Shown piece after piece: positions 45,729 to 57,045 of a stretch of 64,000 nucleotides of DNA; within the stretch, counting starts at the first letter, position 1, and each line of letters begins with the position of its first letter. This DNA is from Hysterangium stoloniferum (taxonomy: Eukaryota; Basidiomycota; Agaricomycetes; Hysterangiales; Hysterangiaceae): NCBI GenBank assembly GCA_015178975.1, contig WHVD01000019.1:744001-808000 (forward strand), given 5' to 3'. Position numbers and translations under genes: made by a program. Below the pieces are notes generated by a model. That model did not search any database and was not told the DNA's origin. It was given only the letters and a program-made list of their open reading frames with translations.

Positions 45729-48700
45729 TCATGATTCAGCCAACTCAAAATACGACCGAAACACGGATTCCCTGGAGAGTCCGCAGCTCTTAATAACCCC
45801 GTGCACATGGAGGAAAAGTCCAGGAAATCGACGTGTAAAGTACCCAAGAAAGCCCTCTGGCAACGGCCCGAGATGTCGCTTGACATGGTCAGGGAGGTCC
45901 TGGTAATGGTGTTTCTGAAACAGCGCGTCGATGTTGATTAGGTTAGGCGGTGGGAGCTGTACGTAATCGTGCTAGGACGTACTTTATTCCGCAACGCCCG
46001 TAGCAAGTCCTGCACTGACCGCCCGTCATACTTCCTGAACTTGCCCAAGTTCTCCACAAACACCCTATCAAGACGCGTATGCCAATCATTCCCGACGACA
46101 TCAAATGCGCCCGTCTCTAACGCGATCAGCGGTGCCTCCCGTGGATCTCGACACATGATCTCGAATACGTCAGATGCTTCTTGGAGGAAGCTCAATCTAC
46201 GTGCCGGCGTCCAGAAGAACGGATGGATAAGACAATTAGTAGTGTCCGGGCTGGAAAAAATATCATCAGTAAAAAAATGTATTCACAGAGCCAAGAAGAC
46301 CACCAAAGACAAAGACAAAGACAAAAAAAAAAAACAACTCACCGCACTTTTGCGTCCTGATCCAGCATCGACGAAATCAAATGCACCGCCTCCACGCCCT
46401 CCTCCCCAAACTGCTCCAGCGCACCCAGATCCATGCGCCCCTTCAATATATTACCCTCCCTCTCAAACCTATCTCCAAACGGATGCGAGCCGCCCGTCAA
46501 GGTATAATAAAACAAACACCCCAGCGCAAAAATATCCACCGACTTCGTCAACCGCGTCGGTTTCGCCCCCGCACCCGCCGACCCTGCCGACCGTGCACTC
46601 ACCGTACTCCCCCTAGACGACAAATCATGCTCTTCCGGGTCCATCGGCTGCTCGTTGAGCTTCACGTCCCCCGCAAAATCTCCGGCGCGCGCCATCCCAC
46701 CGTCCCCGCTGCCATCGCACCATGCACCGTCGGCAAAAAGCTCGTCTGGTCCACATCGAGCTTCTTGCACAGCCCAAAGTCCGAAATGAGCATCCGGTGC
46801 TGCCCATTCTTGGGCCTTGACACGAGGATGTTCTGCGGCTTGATATCGCGGTGCACAATCTTCAGCATGTGCAGGTGCTGCAGGCCCGCCGTGATCTGTG
46901 CGAGGCCGCGCTTCGGGTCGAACACACTTGCGATGGCGGAGAATGCATCGGGGCGCTCGACGATGTCCGCGAGGGAGGCGGGGCAGAGCTCGAGTGCAAT
47001 GTAGAGGAAGCCATCTTTGAATTCTTTGTAGTAGTAGCGAATCACGTTCGGATGGTCGTCGGATTCTTGGAGGAGCTCGACTTCGCGCGCGGCGATGGTG
47101 ACGAAGTCGCGTAGGAGGCGCTTTACGGCGACTGCGCGGCCCTGGAGGGAACCTTCATAGACGATCGTACCTTGCGAACCGTGCCCTACGATGATAAAGT
47201 GAAATAAGATTAGTGCAAGTGCGACGCCATGGGAAGAATACACTCTTACCCAGCACAGTATCAGACACCACCAACGTAGACAACTCGGGAGCAGCAGCAG
47301 CTCTCGGTGTCGGCGGCACACCAGTAACAGGCGTCACAGCCGCCATGGGAGTAAAAGGCTCTTCATCAAGGACATCCCTTGCATCATCTTCATCCTTCTC
47401 ACCCAACACATTCACCTTCTTTCCGCCTCTGCCTCTCTTCCGTCGGCGTGGCTTTTTGCGCGGCGCATCCTCCTTCTCACTATCGTCTCCATTCCCTTGA
47501 TCTGCGCCTGGGGCTGGGGCTGAGTTCGGCGGGGGTGTTGGTAGGTGAACCTGTTGATCAGGTTTCGGCGTTGATGGTAAAGGAGATGTTGGTATCTGCA
47601 GTGGTGGAGATGTATCGGTATCAGTATTAACGACGGGAACGGGGACGTCAACGTCGACTAGTACGGGTGGGGCGGTCTCGGGAATAGACTCTACCAAGGG
47701 CGTGGTAGGCACGGGTATAGAAAGTTCGGCCTGAACAGGACCAGGGCTCGGAGAGCCAGGAAACGGCGACTGCAAACCATTCCAAAAGCCCATCAAAAAC
47801 TTCGCAGACACGACACACAAAAACACCGTGAACCCCAATATCCCCCACATTCTCAGATCAGCCCCCGCGTACGTCCATTCCACCTGTGTATCCCTAACAG
47901 TGCCATCGCCGATAGTAAGCACAGACTCGTTCACGTCATTCTCACCTGCAGGATCTATCCGCGGCGGAACGCGCTCTTCCAGGGCTGGGACAGCGGGAAC
48001 CGCATCAAGTTGCGGCGGAACGTACCACTGCAGTCCAGGCTCGGATTTCCGGACACCAGTGAGACATTGAACCCATTCGCAGGGTTGTGTAACGGAGAGG
48101 CCCTGTTCGGGGATCTCCTTAGGTGGAGTTTGGTCGAACACGACAAGAGGATAGTTTTGGGGACTCATGGCGTAGAGGGAGTTGCCAATGACGCCGACGA
48201 ATGTGACTTCAGGGAAGGTATTCGGGTGTCGGTTTTTGGAGGTGGCGCGTTTGGGAAAGAGGTGTTCAAGGTGAGAACGGGGTTGGAGGAGAGCGAGGGG
48301 GTTTGCTCGAGAAGGTGTGGACACAATGTCAAAGACTGCGACACTTCACAAATGCAAAAATAAAATAAAATAAATCAATTAAGAACACAGAATATGGGTA
48401 GGTTGGTGCATACATAGGTTGTGTGAATTCTCTCCCCCAGACGGGCATACCATCATACACATCTGGTTTAACGTCGGGGCCTTCAGCTTGAAATGCGAAA
48501 ACATACCCATCTGGAAGGGACTGAATGTACAAATCATCAGGGGTGCGCCTCCATCGCGATTGTTTGTCTTTATCAATGTTATTCGGGCCGTATGAGGAAT
48601 AGAATAGATTCTGCACAACACCCTGGTGGCGAGAGTGCACACGAACGTGATAGTCTGCGATACATAACATTAGCATGCTTCTTGAGCGCATCACTCACAA

Positions 48701-49429
48701 CACACCTGTCCGCCCAATATGAATATGGGTTTGGAGCATATGCTTCGGGGGCTTGGTCCCGTCTAATTCATCTAAATCTATTTCTTCCTCCACAGACTCC
48801 TCCTGCCGATCCCAAAAGCACTCCTTGTCGGCGTTCACAGCGCCTTTCACTTTTCCGGTCTCCAACTCGATGATCAACATGCTCGTCTCTTTCTTCCCGA
48901 CGAAGACACGGTTGTCGTCTCCGGGAAAACTAAACGGAGACATTTCGACAAGTTGTTGCATCGAAAAGGGAAGCTTCTGGATGGAGTCGGATGCAGATGC
49001 CATTGGCGGTAAGACGTAAATGTCTCCAGATTGAGGTTCAATAATGAAAAACTCGCGATCAGTTTCCTCGGGGACATGCTGAGTTCGCACAAGCGAGTCA
49101 AAGGCCGCATGAGCCTCTACTGCATTCAACTTGAGACTGGGTTCATCCGCCATCGACCATAGCACGCGTCCAGTTGTTCTGTTCAAGCCATGAAGCTTCC
49201 CATCTACCGACGCCAGTACCACCATGTCTAACAACGAAAGACCATCGACGACTGAGGCTGCCTCTGAAGCACCTTCCGGAGCAGTAATTCGATATTCAGG
49301 AGACCATACATCGTTTCTTCGTCGCCGGTTTTGAGTTGAAAGAGCGGAAACTTTGTCGGAAATGCTAGACTGTGCGTGAATACAGACTGCAAGAAGAGCG
49401 ATCAGGAGTAATGGTATATATAGAGCCAT
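45729..49429 (-). CDS. IRE1: IRE1, unfolded-protein-response kinase/endoribonuclease
   Basis: It is an ER-stress sensor whose cytosolic kinase-RNase cleaves the HAC1/XBP1-type mRNA. The start is 49429, with a signal peptide (MALYIPLLLIALLAVCIHAQ). The luminal beta-propeller-like domain has LASVDGKLHGLNRTTGRVLW, IEPQSGDIYVLPP, VFVGKKETSMLI and TGVRKSEPGLQWYVP. One membrane span, MWGILGFTVFLCVVSAKFL, lies near 47840. A basic linker (RKKPRRRKRGRGGKK) follows. The kinase has GHGSQGTIVYEG, AVKRLL, IVHRDIKPQNILV, ISDFGLCKKLD and SVDIFALGCLFYY. The KEN RNase domain has RKYDGRSVQDLLRALRNK, HHYQDLPDHVK and FTRRFPGLFLHVH. Several short introns. All hallmark residues are visible, so it looks functional. 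Confidence 0.95.
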
Positions 49430-49842
49430 TAGGAGAGGTCCTTAAACATGTCTTGAGTGATACCAAAGGCCAGCTGGGTTGTAGTAAAGAGTGAAAAACA
49501 GAGGAAAACGGAAGCAGGAGTACAGGATATTGAAGTAGGGAGGAAGGATTTTCAGAGTCCGCCAAGTTGACCCTTAAATCCTGTGTACAACCATGCACCA
49601 ATTAAGAATTGCATAGCGCCCATTTCTCCCAGATTCGGTTGTCACCATTCCGACTGAACGGCCACCGCCCGAAGTCTTAGAAAAAATATGATTTCACTCT
49701 CTCGGTCGTCATTCTTATGGGCTGCACTACATTGTACAAGTTAACAGTTTCACTCGTCTATTCAGATGTTTTCGATGATATACACCTAGAAGTATCACAT
49801 CGATCAGCACACACCTCATACCCAATTGTATACAATTTTTAT
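49430..49842. other. Intergenic region between IRE1 start and GAR transformylase end
   Basis: It is 413 bp, the likely IRE1 promoter. CCACCGCC lies near 49660. Nothing else is supported. Confidence 0.5.
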
Positions 49843-50581
49843 TCAGGGCTCTATGATAACCCCCTCCAATATAACCTTTGTCGCCTCTACAATTATCTCC
49901 CACTCGATCGCATGCAACCGCTTCTCAAAATCCCCCAACGTTTCGCCCGTTTGAAATTCTATCTCCCTTACCAAAACCGGCTCACCTCTGTCAACCTCCT
50001 TCACGACCCGATGCACCATAACACCCGTTTTCCCAACTTCTCCTCGCGTGAAAGCCTCGTATGCTCTCTCAATAGCATTCGCGCCGTCGAACGCACCCGG
50101 CAGCGCTGGATGGAGGTTAATAACTGGTATCCGCCTCCCTGCTGCCCCAGCCGACTCCGACTCCGACTCCCCCTTCTTCCCCTCTATGATATCCAGAAAC
50201 CGTTCACCGAGCACATGCATCCATCCAGCGAGGACAACCGCGTCGGGCTGCACCTGTCGCACACGCCATGCGACCACTTCATCGTAATCCTCCCTCGTCT
50301 TTCCAGGATGTGCTTTAAGATACGGCTGCAACGCAAGATACCCCGTATGTATAGGCGGTGTGGCTTGTGTTGCGCGGATTAAGCCATATGCCGCTTTTCG
50401 GTTGGAGAATACAAATGAGATGTCCGTGTCTGGAATGTCGCCTGAAGAACAAGCGTCAATTAGAGCCTGCAGATTGGTTCCTATGACGTTCGGGTCCTGA
50501 GTATTGTATTATATTAGGAAAGTAAATCAGTATAATACCTGACCCTGAGATCAGAACAGCCAACCGTTTGCGACGAGGCAT
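49843..50581 (-). CDS. ADE8: Phosphoribosylglycinamide formyltransferase (GART, purN/ADE8 type)
   Basis: It transfers a formyl group from 10-formyl-THF to GAR in de novo purine synthesis (cytosol). It starts MPRRKRLAVLISGSG at 50581. A short intron ends within TAG before GTNLQALIDACSSGD, restoring the phosphate-binding SGSGTNLQAL loop. Then FVFSNRKAAYGL, PDAVVLAGWMHVLG, the catalytic segment VINLHPALPGAFDGANAI (Asn and His present), VHRVVKEVDRGEPV with the catalytic Asp, and a C-terminal helix to VILEGVIIEP. A 15-residue Glu/Ser-rich insertion (GKKGESESESAG) precedes the catalytic Asn. One intron. It appears intact. Confidence 0.93.
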
Positions 50582-51133
50582 TAATCAAAATTTTTGAGGA
50601 AAGATGTGGATGGTTAGTGTGTCCTATGGGCCACAGTGGGTGTGAGTGGGCCTGAAACTTCTCGACAAAATTCTTTTACAGATGTATCAATTGTGCAACC
50701 TTTTAAATGGTCTTCTTGCATACGATAAAAGATAAGGATGATGATCCTTTTCTTACAGAAAAAAAGACAAAGAAAAATTGTTAGCTCAGTAAAATTACTT
50801 GGATTTCAGTTTCCGACTCAAAACACTCTCAGAAGTTTTTATTTAAGAAATCCGTAAACCTTTGTAGACTAATACCTGGGTCGAGAATAAGTGGTACTGC
50901 CTATTTCTATGAACGGCAAAAAATCATACACGGTGCAAAAACGCGAAGTTGAAACTAACCAGTCGATTGCATCAGGTGTGAAATCACATGCTCCTGTAAG
51001 TAAGACCCAGCTAATTATTAAAGACGTAGATAAAAAATACAATATGCACGATAACAAGTTGTCTAATTCTCAATTTCCAACAATATATCCAGTCGCGCAT
51101 TAATACACAGACGCTAACACAATTTTGTGGCAT
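50582..51133. other. Upstream region of ADE8, edge of the repeat-rich right flank
   Basis: It is about 550 bp, AT-rich, with no supported gene. The next base pair is the TA target of the Tc1-type TIR element. Confidence 0.5.
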
Positions 51134-51145
51134 TACAGCTGTTCC

Positions 51146-51389
51146 TGTTAGATTATATAATACCAACCATTGTTCCAACTGGGACCATATGGTGTACAGC
51201 TCTGAGTTCAGTGTGTATATAATCTAATAGGAATGGCGCTTAAGGTTATATCCTTAAGTACAGTGTAAGACCAAACCTACCCAAGGTCAGATGGTGTAGT
51301 GGTTAACACCTTCATTGTGTAATTGAGAGATCCTGGGTTCAATCCCCAGTCTGGCTATTCATTTTCTACATTACTCATGTTTTCTAACA
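51146..51389 (+). repeat. TRIM 5' LTR
   Basis: It contains a 12-bp inverted repeat (TTAGATTATATA near the start with TATATAATCTAA about 60 bp later) and a tRNA-like segment at 51285-51356. Confidence 0.92.
51285..51356 (+). tRNA. tRNA-like sequence in TRIM 5' LTR (probably not a functional tRNA)
   Basis: It folds as a cloverleaf: acceptor GGTCAGA with TCTGGCT (two G-T pairs), D stem GTGT/ACAC, and T arm CTGGG-TTCAATC-CCCAG with all five pairs. A box-A-like (TGGTGTAGTGG) and a box-B-like sequence (GGGTTCAATCC) suit RNA polymerase III. The anticodon arm is imperfect (TTCAT/TTGAG, one mismatch) and the loop (TGTGTAA) lacks U33, so the anticodon is ambiguous (His- or Thr-like). Confidence 0.7.
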
Positions 51390-51557
51390 TGGTAGCAACT
51401 CCAAGGTTAACTTGGTTTGGCTGTATTTGTGTGTTTGGTATAGTGGACAAGTCTGGACGAAAAAGAGCCAGAGAGGACCTATACTGGCATATGATATAGT
51501 TAATACCCAAGATCAAACCTGGAGTGTAGAATGAACAATGCTGGCATTAAGGGGGTG

Positions 51558-51801
51558 TGTTAGATTATATAATACCAACCATTGTTCCAACTGGGACCAT
51601 ATGGTGTACAGCTTTGAGTTCAGTGTGTATATAATCTAATAGGAATGGCGCTTAGGGTTATATCCTTAAGTACAGTGTAAGACCAAACCTACCCAAGGTC
51701 AGATGGTGTAGTGGTTAACACCTTCATTATGTAATCGAGAGATCCTGGGTTCAATCCCCAGTCTGGCTATTCATTTTCTACATTACTCATGTTTTCTAAC
51801 A
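51558..51801 (+). repeat. TRIM 3' LTR
   Basis: It is 244 bp and nearly identical to 51146-51389. Confidence 0.92.
51697..51768 (+). tRNA. tRNA-like sequence in TRIM 3' LTR
   Basis: This is the second copy of the cloverleaf-like segment; acceptor, D and T arms are unchanged, while two substitutions fall in the anticodon arm (ATTATG and ATCGAG in place of ATTGTG and ATTGAG). Confidence 0.68.
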
Positions 51802-51918
51802 GTTCCGAGTACCTAAGGCGGAGTTCAGAATTTCAAAAAAATCCTGCCACAGACAAATTGTGCCATATCTCCAGAATGAGTGGCAATTAAGGCATAATAG
51901 CATTCTATGTGTATGATA

Positions 51919-52230
51919 TGTTGGAATACAGCGCGACGCGTCTATGTCACGTGCACGTTTTGGTCCACTACGGTCCACAACTTCTGCATACATTTGTGTA
52001 TGCGATGTCAAAAGCATTATATATGCTGTAAGTCTGAGTTAGAAAGTTTTTCCTCAGTTCTTGTTTACAACTACGAGACCGAGGTTAGTAGATCTTTATC
52101 AAATAATGCACAATAACTAGGTACTGATACTTCTATTAGTATTATTGTTATAGGTTAGCCATTATAGAACTAAGTTCTTGTTTACAACTACGAGACTGAG
52201 TATTATTGTTATAGACTTCGTATTACAACA
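51919..52230 (+). repeat. 5' LTR of the young copia
   Basis: It is 312 bp. It contains an internal direct repeat of AGTTCTTGTTTACAACTACG (near 52058 and 52173). Differences from the 3' LTR fall at CpG sites. Confidence 0.95.
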
Positions 52231-52270
52231 GGTTATAGGGCCCCGTTAGCACACTCACTGCACATTCAAA

Positions 52271-55200
52271 ATGTCAACTTCCCAAAACACAAACTCCACT
52301 GAGAAGCCTTCTTCTCGTCTCTATGACATCCCATATCTAGATGACACTGGATCGAATTTCCAGTCATGGAAATATCGCACTCAAACGGTTCTTGAAGTTC
52401 GTGGATTGTCAAAAGCCCTCAATGGCACTGAAACAAATCAGACAAAAATCCGGGAGGCTAGAGCCCAGATTGTACTGACCCTGAAAGATGAACCCTTGAA
52501 TGGGATCATTGGCCTCGAGTCTGCTAAGGAGGTGTGGGAGAAGTTATGTGCCAGATACGAAGGAAAAGGAACTCAAAAAGTGGCTTACCTTATTGGTGAA
52601 TTATTCCGAAGCAGTCTTGTTGACTCGGAAGCCCTCGAACTACAGATAAATAAAATGCGGGCCACTGCTCGGTCACTTAGAGCTCTCGGAAATGAAATCA
52701 AAGACAACCTTGTCGCCATTGCTATCATTCTTTCCCTTCCGACTTCTTATTCAACCCTACAAACCATCTTGATGTCAGTTGAAACTCAACAAACAGAAGA
52801 TGTTGTCGCCAAAATTCTTGCTGAGGAATCTCGCTGAAAAGAATCTGCTACACAAGCTGCATTCTTGGCAAAGTTTCGAACCAATGGTGGGAAGGCTAAA
52901 GACGCATCAGCTTCTGGAAAAGAGAAAAAGAAGAAAAAGGAATACAAGAAATGCTATAACTGCGGAAAGAAGCATCTTGGCGAATGCTGAAAACCCAAAA
53001 ATGATTTGAAGGACGATAAAGTTGAGAAGCCAAAAGTTCCCGAAGCCACAGCGAAAATGGCACAAACCATAGCATCAATAAGCCAGCCGATCCAATTGTT
53101 CATGGCCCTTGAACGATCAGCAAACCATAATATCCAACAAAAATGGATAGTCGACTCTGGAGCATCAGCTGCAATGAGTTCACATCGTGAATGGTTTGCC
53201 ACTTACCACAAACTCGAAGAACCTGTAAAGGTTTGGCTGGGTGATAATCGATACATAGTCGCAGTTGGAGAAGGCTCCATCAAACTTGAATTATCTGTCG
53301 GAAATCAGAAAATCAGTGGTATTGTACAGAAGGTGCTACATGTACCAGATTTGCATGGAAACCTCCTATCGGTCTCTGGTCTAACCCAAAATGGCCTACA
53401 AGTTGTATTTGAACAGGATCAGGTGTGCCGCATATACAATGCAAACAACTCACTTGTTGGAGAAGCCTACCTGGAAGGCAATATCTACATTCTTCGTGCC
53501 GATATAATGCTGCCTGAACAAATCCACATCAGTAGAATCATACCAGGATCTGAAATGGAACCACAAGCACTTACTGCAACTACCAAGGAGTCGAAGGGTG
53601 ATATAAAATTGTGGCATCGTCGCCTAGGCCACATCAGTGCCAAATTGGTCCTCAAAATGGTTCAAAAGGGAATGGTTAAAGGAATGTCGATTGTAAAAAC
53701 CAAAACTGATAACTCACCATGCGAACCATGTCTCCATGGAAAGCAGACCTGCAAACCCATTCCGAAGTCCACTGAAAATCGAGAAACAACCATCCTTGCC
53801 CACATACATTCAGATCTTTGTGGAAAAATGCAGACAAAATCACGTACCGGATATGAATACTTCATCACCTTTATTGATGATGTAAGCCAAATGCTTGATC
53901 TTGCATTCTTGAAAGAAAAATCCGAAGCATTGCAAAAGTTCTCCGCTTTTGTAGAAAGGGTCGAAGTCGAAACTGGAATGCGAGTTACAAAATTAAGGTC
54001 AGATGGTGGTGGTGAATACATCTCAAAGGAGTTCAAAACATACCTCACTTCTAAGGGCATCAAGCATGAAAAAACGAATGCCTACACACCACAAGAAAAT
54101 GGAGTCTCCGAAAGGATGAATCACACCCTTGTAGGAAGTGCAATGTCGATGCTTAAAGATGCAAAATTACCCAATTCTTACTGGGCAGATGCCATTGAAT
54201 ACGCTGGACAAATACGCAATGTGGTCCCTACACAAGCCTTATCAAATTCAACTCCATACGAAGCCTGGTCTGGAAACTTACCTGATATCAGTCGCTTTCA
54301 AATCTTCGGCTGCACAGCATATGTGCTAATCCCAGAAAACAAACGGCGGAAACTGGATGGGAAGACCATTAAATGTGTCTTCATTGGATATGCAAAGAAT
54401 AAAAAGGCTTACCGCTGTATTGACCGAACCACTGGACAGGTGTATGAAAGTCGCGATGTTATATTTGCTGAAGAAATGGCCACAATGTCTGAAAGAGTCA
54501 TTGTCGAGGTAGCCCCAAGCTCAAATGACACAGACCCTGCACGAGCAGTCACCCCAGTCGAATCTATTGAGAACAACAGTGACATACCAGACCTAATGGA
54601 AGTTGAAGATTCGGATGATGAAGAGGGCGATAAACTACATGATAGTTACCTCAATGAGTCAGACGATGATCAAGAGGAAGATAACAACTCACATTCTTCA
54701 AAATCTATGCAGCCCCCAACAGCGTCAGAAAGCCCACAATCAACATCCCCATCTGTGATGCACGAAAATCCACGACCGACCCGTATCCGAAAAGCTCCAA
54801 TACGTGATGATGACAATCGTTATTTTGTCACTTCATATGGATCTAAAAATCAAGAGTCAGTGAGTGAAACTCAGGCAAATGTGGTATGATCAATTCTCAA
54901 TGAGCCAGAGACATACGAAGAAGCAATGTCTCGACCCGATGCATCCCAGTGGAAAGCCGCATGTGCAGAAGAACTGCTGTCATTCACCAAGACTGACTTG
55001 TATGATGAAGTCGAACGTCCGAAGGGTCGTCGAGTTGTTGACTGCAAATGGATATTCAAAATAAAGCGTGGTCCGGAGGGCGAAATTCTTCGGTACAAAG
55101 CCAGGCTTGTTGCGAAGGGATTTACCCAAGTCGAAGGGATCAATTTCAACGAAACATTTGCGCCTGTTGCAAAATTCACCTCAATTCGTACCCTCTTAGC

Positions 55201-56455
55201 TTTGACAGCTGAACTCGACTTAGAACTGCATCAAATGGATGTCAAAACAGCATTCCTCAATGGCAACCTTGAGGAAGAGATATACATGAACTTACCTCCT
55301 GGTTTTCGCAAACCAAATACCGTCTGGAGACTGAAGAAAGGCCTGTATGGTCTCAAGCAGGCAAGTCGCGAATGGTATAAACGACTATGTACCGAATTTG
55401 AAGCTTTGGGCTTCACCCGTTGTCAATCAGACCACGGAATATTCATCAAACGTGACGGAAAGATCCTTGTAATTGTTGCTGTATATGTTGACAATCTGCT
55501 ACTCCTGTCGAATTCCATGGATGCAGTCGAAAGGGTCAAAAAGGACTTAAAATGGAAATTTGAGATGACTGACCTAGGCGAGGCATGTTGGATCCTTGGA
55601 ATGGAAATAACTCGGGATCGAAAAACATGTACACTCTCTGTATCTCAGCGCCACTATGTCCTTGATGTTCTTGAATGATTTGGAATGTCAGATTGCAAAC
55701 CAGCCTTAACACCCATCAAGCCGAATTTATCATTAATAAAGTTGACGGCACCAGAAGTTGAACCAAAAGCTTACCAGAGTGCAGTTGGGTCCTTCATGTA
55801 TGCCATGATTGGGACTCGCCCGGATCTTGCTTTCGCAGTAGGGGTGCTTAGCCAGCACTGCACAAATCCCGGAAATGACCACGACAAGGCCATCAAGCGT
55901 GTCTTGAGGTATCTAAGAGGTTCCTCAAATCTGGAGATCGTATACAAAAGGACTGGAAATACGAAAGTCAGTGGGTATGTCGACGCAGACTGGGCAACAG
56001 ACAAATATGACCGACGTTCACTTACTGGTTATGTTTTCTTGCTCGCTGGGGGCACCGTAAGCTGGAGTTCAAAGAAGCAATCTTCGACTGCTCAATCCAG
56101 TACCGAAGCGGAATATATGGCAGCGGCACATGCAGGAAAGGAAGCACTATGGTTTAGAAACTTTATGCAAGAAATAGGTTTTGTTCAAGACTTACCCACC
56201 ATGCTCTATGTAGACAATCAGTCTGCCATCGCTCTCGCAAAGAATCCAGAGTCCCACAGCCGAATGAAGCACATCGGTGTACGCTACCACTTCATACGCG
56301 AACATGTTGAAGCTGGCGAAATCGAAATGTCATATGTTCCAACAACAGATCAAGTCGCAGATGCACTCACCAAGGGTTTGGTAAAAGTCAAGCTAGACAA
56401 GCTGATCGTTGGAATGGGTTTGAAGAAGATTGTGAATGTTGTGAACGCGCAGTGA
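52271..56455 (+). pseudogene. copia gag-pol polyprotein with four in-frame TGA stops
   Basis: A single frame of 1,394 codons starts MSTSQNTNSTEKPSSRLYD at 52271 and ends at TGA 56455. The gag spans residues 1-230 or so; the zinc knuckle CYNCGKKHLGEC lies near 52950. The protease is WIVDSGASAAMSS. GAG-pre-integrase is LWHRRLGHISAKLV, CEPCLHGKQT. Integrase has HSDLCGKM, FIDDVSQ, RSDGGGEYIS and PQENGVSERMN. The RT runs from CKWIFKIKRGPEGEILRYKA to VAVYVDNLLLLS. RNase H has GYVDADWATDK, SSTEAEYMAA and MKHIGVRYHFIREHV. The only breaks are TGA at 52835, 52988, 54887 and 55676, plus Asn for the second Asp of the RT YVDD box. It is therefore inactive, but only just. Confidence 0.95.
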
Positions 56456-56462
56456 GTGAGCG

Positions 56463-56774
56463 TGTTGGAATACAGCGCGATGCGTCTATGTCACGTGCGC
56501 ATTTTGGTCCACTACGGTCCACAACTTCTGCATACATTTGTGTATGCGATGTCAAAAGCATTATATATGCTGTAAGTCTGAGTTAGAAAGTTTTTCCTCA
56601 GTTCTTGTTTACAACTACGAGACTGAGGTTAGTAGATCTTTATCAAATAATGCACAATAACTAGGTACTGATACTTCTATTAGTATTATTGTTATAGGTT
56701 AGCCATTATAGAACTAAGTTCTTGTTTACAACTACGAGACTGAGTATTATTGTTATAGACTTCGTATTACAACA
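56463..56774 (+). repeat. 3' LTR of the young copia
   Basis: It is 312 bp and about 98-99% identical to 51919-52230 by eye. Confidence 0.95.
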
Positions 56775-56943
56775 TGATATTGTATGGATCTATGGATCTA
56801 TGTATATATTTGCCCTTATGACAGGCTATTTAATATTCAGTGAAATATCATTGCAATGGTTCCCTTTCATTCAATTTTCTCTATATTTACATATACGCTG
56901 GTGGAATTAATACTATGTATTGTATCTAAACATCACCTGAGTT

Positions 56944-57045
56944 GTAAGGCCTAATACTACCTTTTGAACAAGTTATATTACTCACTATCAAGTGTGCATA
57001 CAGTAAGTGGCACAACTTGTTCAAAGGATGGTATTAAGCCTCACA
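56944..57045. repeat. Imperfect hairpin inside the Tc1-type TIR element
   Basis: AAGGCCTAATACTACC..TTTGAACAAGTT pairs with AACTTGTTCAAA..GGTATTAAGCCT about 30 bp further on, with arms of about 29 bp. It may be a structural part of the MITE or the remains of a smaller element. Confidence 0.75.

Larger units (their letters stand above)
51146..51801 (+). mobile_element. TRIM (miniature LTR retrotransposon), 656 bp, TSD GTTCC
   Basis: Two 244-bp direct LTRs (51146-51389 and 51558-51801) start TGTTAGATTATATAA and end TTTTCTAACA; they differ at about four positions. The 168-bp interior starts TGGTAGCAACTCC directly after the 5' LTR (a primer-binding-site-like TGGTA start) and ends with the purine tract AAGGGGGTG before the 3' LTR. 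GTTCC flanks both sides (51141-51145, 51802-51806). There is no coding capacity, so it must move using enzymes of another LTR element. A tRNA-like sequence lies in each LTR. Confidence 0.93.
51919..56774 (+). mobile_element. Young Ty1/copia element, 4856 bp, TSD TGATA
   Basis: LTRs of 312 bp each (51919-52230 and 56463-56774) start TGTTGGAATACAGCGC and end CGTATTACAACA. TGATA flanks the element (51914-51918 and 56775-56779). After the 5' LTR comes GGTTATAGGGCCCCG, complementary to the anticodon-stem region of initiator tRNA-Met, as in Drosophila copia. One long gag-pol frame fills the interior. The LTRs differ at only about four sites, so insertion is fairly recent. It sits inside the Tc1-type TIR element. 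Confidence 0.95.

Noticed and set aside
45969..48363. Several forward-strand frames of 80-215 codons opposite IRE1
   Set aside because: Shadows of the reverse-strand IRE1 exons; compositionally biased, no motifs.
51285..51356. A genuine tRNA-His or tRNA-Thr gene
   Set aside because: It is repeated identically placed in both LTRs of a TRIM, the anticodon loop lacks U33 and the anticodon stem has a mismatch, so it is called tRNA-like only.
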